From positions 1,644,501 through 1,708,500 of the forward strand of contig NC_064045.1 in assembly GCF_932526225.1 (NCBI RefSeq): a DNA stretch of 64,000 nt. The letters run 5' to 3'. The translations under genes were made by a program, and so were the position numbers. Positions 50,501 to 56,302 of the stretch are shown one piece after another. The notes under the pieces are model-generated. The model did no database searches and was not told where the DNA came from. It saw only the letters and a program-made list of their open reading frames with translations. The number at the start of each line of letters is the position of its first letter. Position 1 is the first letter of the stretch. This stretch comes from Nematostella vectensis. Lineage: Eukaryota; Cnidaria; Anthozoa; Actiniaria; Edwardsiidae.

Positions 50501-53500
50501 TTACCATGTATGTGTGACATATTACCATGTATGTGTGAGGTATTACCATGTATGTGTGAGGTATTACCATGTATGTGTGAGGTATTACCATGTATGTGTG
50601 AGGTATTACCATGTATGTGTGAGGTATTACCATGTATGTGTGAGGTATTCCCATGTATGTGTGAGGTATTACCATGTATGTGTGAGGTATTACCATGTAT
50701 GTGTGAGGTATTACCATGTATGTGTGAGGTATTACCATGTATGTGTGAGGTATTACCATGTATGTGTGAGGTATTACCATGTATGTGTGAGGTATTCCCA
50801 TGTATGTGGAGGTATTACCATGTATGTGTGAGGTATTCCCATGTATGTGGAGGTATTACCATGTATGTGTGAGGTATTACCATGTATGTGTGAGGTATTA
50901 CCATGTATGTGTGAGGTATTACCATGTATGTGTGAGGTATTACCATGTATGTGTGAGGTATTACCATGTGTGTGTGAGGTATTACCATGTGTGTGTGAGG
51001 TATTACCATGTATGTGTGAGGTATTACCATGTATGTGTGAGGTATTACCATGTATGTGTGAGGTATTACCATGTATGTGTGGGGTATTACCATGTATGTG
51101 GAGGTATTACCATGTATGTGTGAGGTATTACCATGTATGTGTGAGGTATTACCATGTATGTGTGAGGTATTACCATGTATGTGTGAGGTATTACCATGTA
51201 TGTGTGAGGTATTACCATGTATGTGGAGGTATTACCATGTATGTGTGAGGTATTCCCATGTATGTGGAGGTATTACCATGTATGATGGAAGTGGCTGTAG
51301 GTTGCCTGATTCTGGTCGCCTTGTAAATGGATCCTCCAGTAAGCCACGCTTCAACATGTGCAGAAGAAGTTGAGCATAGAGATTCCTGTTTTTCCTGAAA
51401 AACAAAAAAACATTCTCAAGTTACAAATAGAAGCTCAGAAGTTACAAATATCAATTATCTAAGATATCAGAGCCCCTCCTCCCCTTGCACATTTTTGGGG
51501 CTCTCCTACATAGCATTTAGGAAAGGCTTGAACAAGTTAGTACAGGCAGCAAAGTTGACTCCATAAAATTAAATTATTATGAAGCTCTACCTTGCTGATG
51601 GCGAGGGGCCTGGAGCTTCGCATAACTTCTTGATCCACAAACCCACCCTCTGTCGCTCTGAAAAGAAAAACATTTAAAAGGACTATGCCATTAACTCTGC
51701 ATAACTTTGCACATGCTGTTTAAAGGGGCAAAATCATCTTCTCATCTCATCATCATTACCATGTATGTGTGAGGTATTACCATGTATGTGTGAGATATTA
51801 CCATGTATATTATATGTGAGGTATTACCAAGTATGTGTGACATATTACCATGTATGTGTGAGGTATAACCATGTATGTGTGAGGTATTACCATGTATGTG
51901 AGGCATAACCATGTATGTGTGAGGTATTACCATGTATGTGTGAGGTATTACCATGTATGTGTGAGGTATTACCATGTATGTGTGAGGTATTACCATGTAT
52001 GTGTGAGGTATTACCATGTGTGTGAGGTATTACCATGTATGTGTGAGGTATTACCATGTATGTGTGAGATATTACCATGTATGTGCGAGGTATTACCATG
52101 TATGTGTGAGGTATTACCATGTGTATGTGAGGTATTACCATGTATGTGTGAGGTATTACCATGTATGTGTGAGGTATTACCATGTATGTGTGAGATATTA
52201 CCATGTATGTGTGAGGTATTACCATGTATGTGTGAGGTATTACCTTGTGTATGTGAGGTATCACCATGTATGTATGAGGTATTACCATGTATGTGAGGCA
52301 TAACCATGTATGTGTGAGATATTACCATGTATGTGTGAGGTATTACCATGTATGTGTGAGGTATTACCATGTGTATGTGAGGTATCACCATGTATGTGTG
52401 AGGTATTACCATGTATGTGAGGCATAACCATGTATGTGTGAGGTATTACCATGTATGTGTGAGGTATTACCATGTATGTGTGAGGTATAACCATGTATGT
52501 GTGAGGTATCACCATGTATGTGTCGACAGAGGTATTACATGGTAATGAAAAGAAAAGCATTTAAAAGGACTATGCCATTAACTCTGCATAACTTTGCACA
52601 TGCTGTTTAAAGGGGCAAAATCATCTTCTCATCTTTTCATATAAAGTCCTAAATCCAAATTTTGAGAAAAGCACATTATAAAACAATAAACTTATCATTT
52701 TTTTTCCCAAATGATCAGGTTGTTGACCATAAGAACAACAAAATTCATGTGTGATCCTTCAGTCATTCTTTCTCCTGTATTGGCAGATTGGTTAATATGT
52801 TACATGTTTATAGCAACTATAGACCACAGAAAACATTTTAATATACAGTCATTTGACAAAAGCTGCATCAACTGGCTTTGCGACTACTCGACAAACCCGC
52901 ATGTTAGCATGGCTAAAAACCACTGAAGCGCCAAACTGCATATATTAGCCACTGCTACACCGTCTCTATACACCGTCTAAGCCTGAAGTTATGCGGTGGC
53001 TTATATATGCAGCTAGGCGCTTCAGTGGTTTTTACACATGCTTACATGCAGGCTTGTCGAGTAGTCACAAAGCCGGTTGATGACAACCTTTTGTTAAATG
53101 ACTGTATACAGGGACAAACTTCCCTACCAAGAACACATTGTAATTGATGTTGAAATCTAAGTAAATGCCCAGGATTTATTTGAAAAGGGTTTTTGTTTTG
53201 CAATCTTGACACAACCCTGGTTGCAGCAAAATACAGTCAAACTATGTTCATAGAGAAAAAAAGGAATGGTAAGGAATATTTCACGTAACAAGCCACATAA
53301 AAGTTAATAAGGAGAGCCTGTCTTCAAGTTTTAGTATCTAAATTCTCACTTACTATTTGATAGAGATCGAAAAACATTTCACACATGATCAATAGGTGTT
53401 CACTATTTTATAGGTTGTGTTGAGTGCCAGGGGGGCATTTTTGCTAATAGTTCAGGATAAGGACATGGAAAATTAGTTGAATAAACTTAACACATTGACC

Positions 53501-54768
53501 CCTCAACCGGCCTGTACCGGCTTTGGGAAGTACTGTACCCACAACCCAAAAAATTCATAAATGCAAAATAAACACAAAAAGATGAAGATACTCAGGCATT
53601 AGTCTAAGGGATAAATGGTCTTGAAGATATGCATCCAACCAAGGTGTTGGCAACTACTCTTAAGCCAAATAATTGCACAGGTTCTTTGACAAATTCCAAA
53701 TCCAACAAGGAAAGAAAAGCAGAATCACCCCTCTCAATAAAATGCTCAAAATACAACACAAGAGAGAGAGATCAGCAAACACAGCTCAAGACACAAATAG
53801 ATACCTTTATTCTGATCCTCCAGGTTCATTTCCATGGCCTCAAAACACAATGTCCACTCCTTGAAGGCTTGTAAAACCACGAAGATGCCTTTACGGATTG
53901 AAAAGCATTCTGGGAGATCCAGGGAAAATTCACGAGGGGAGGGCCAGTCAACACTCCCCTCCCCAAAGTCAGATGTTTTTTTATAAGTCTTTTCACCCCG
54001 AAGCCAAACAAATCAATTCCAGGTCATACAGACCTAGAATAGCAGTGTAAACAATTTTGGAATCAATTTGGTTTCAGAAAAGACAGCATTTAGGAGAGCT
54101 GTGGTGATTCATTAGAAAATTATTTTCTCATCCAGGCAAAGCAAAACAAGAAAAAATCATCATGAATCCACCTTTGCTTGCAAATATCCATAAGCAAAGC
54201 ACTCAATTATGCCCCAAAAGACTTCATGATGTCCTGAGACACTCTCCTAATATGCTCATAGCTGTATTTTTGATGAAAAATACAAGCAACCATCAACGTG
54301 CAGTTCCTCTAACATTAACACAAATATTATTTTTAGTTTTCTCTCTCAAACTAAATGAAAAAAAAAACACAAAAAGACTCCGTATTATCAAAGAATAATA
54401 ATCACCAGTCCAAAATAACATAAAAATGCGACCTTACAATAACTCAAAATACTAAAATAGCCAGTAAAATGAATTAGAAGTTGGTAAAAAAGAGCCATTT
54501 TATTTGTGTGAAGAAAAATATCACACTTTTGTGTGTGGTTATTCTGGTGAAATACAGTATATTAAGTTGCAGACTTTTATCAAAACTTTGAAAAAGGACT
54601 TCCTATTGACAAAACATCAACTCATTATTAAGTATGACTTACTTCTTTGCCTTTCTTAATCCCTTTTTCCTTCCCTTTCAAGCTAGAAATTGAGTGCACA
54701 GCCTTGGAAAAGTTTGGCTTTCCCCTATGTTTTAGGAAATTCCTTGTTTTACCTTATCAACAACCCTT

Positions 54769-54819
<51 letters not shown>

Positions 54820-55500
54820 GGTTGCCCACTCATCCCCTGATGAGTGGGCAACCACGAAACAGACCTGTAGGGAAACCTATGTAGTTTGTATTTTTCTCAA
54901 ACCAACACTATATATATATATATATATATATACTCAGCAAACACGTCTGGACTCTCAAGGACAACATGATTGAGTACTTTATTTCATGGCGCATTCTTTC
55001 TTCCCACTCCGCCTACAACAGTACCACTAAGCGTTGCAACCTCTGCCTCAAGGAAAAGCTGACGATCATCTGCCAACCCAAACTATCAACTCTAGATAAA
55101 CGCAATGAACTCGTGTCCTCGTGCCGCCACAGAAACAAAGCCCTGCTACGAAACAATTAGAACTGTTAATCCCGTCACCGTTAAATTTTCGCGCTATCAA
55201 TTTTTCACACGTTCCGCACTGTTAGTTTTCGCCCCGCATATTTAATGTAACTCGCTATTGTTCCTCTTACCGCCTTAGCTAAAACTATCAGTCTATTATT
55301 ATGTAAATTTCAATGTTAATAGTATATATACGATGGTAGGAATATTCTCATTAAATCCCCTGATGAGTGGGCAACCACGAAACAGACCTGTAGGGAAACC
55401 TATGTAGTTTGTATTTTTCTCAAACCAACACTATACACCGCTCTACTTTCGAGTATTGAGCACTTTCTATGAAAGCCTTCAACCATCATTTTATATATAT

Positions 55501-55534
<34 letters not shown>

Positions 55535-56259
55535 ATAATACACAAAAACTGGAAATCGACTCTGCCAAATTTTCGTCTTTAATAAGACTTCTTCAGGACA
55601 GAAAATTTGGCAGAGTCGATTTCCAGTTTTTGGAGTATTGTATTCATTGTTCTGGTACAAGATCGCGACAGTTTGGGCTTTTTGATTCTATATATATATA
55701 TATATGTATATACTACTACTTCACTTTAAGCTTATATAGGCTCATCGACTCTCATTAACTTTGAACAACTACAAATTCAAGATAAGAGTTGTCACCATTT
55801 GAATGCTTGAATGAGAGCTACAGTACAGAGCATGTATTTCGGCATCTTTCACAAAACGTGAAATTCAATGTTTCAGATTGGAATCCTGCACTCATTAACT
55901 TTCAAAGGCTATTTCATCGCAACCTGTGAGAGCTAGAAAGAGCGGAACTCTAAGTGACTCTCATCAAATTTAATAAATCAAGATATTATCTTTTGGTAAT
56001 TGGTAAAAAGACTGGTAATTGGTAAAAAGACTGGTTGTTTGTTTTTTTTAAACTGCAAAACCTTGAACTTCCGCTTAGTGCTGCACGTCTACTTAAATTG
56101 ACAAGGGCAAAAGTAAATGATTGAAAATTAGTGAAAGTAGTGGACAGGTCCGTCTTTATTTGTTTATCTACTAGATTCACTGTCGAAAGTTTATTCAATA
56201 ATTGAAATTTACGGGAAGATTAATATTAAGACTTTTTGATTTTGTTGTAAGACAAGTCG

Positions 56260-56302
<43 letters not shown>

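Noticed and set aside
48946-50520. 524-codon minus-strand frame of HTYMVIP repeats as a secreted or structural protein
   Set aside because: It is the stop-free 21-bp intron 3 array. It reads out of the exon 3 frame after one unit and has no independent start context.
54647-55758. Small proteins with Tyr-Ile runs as membrane peptides
   Set aside because: The runs are AT microsatellites; the only real coding trace is the Penelope-like end in another frame.
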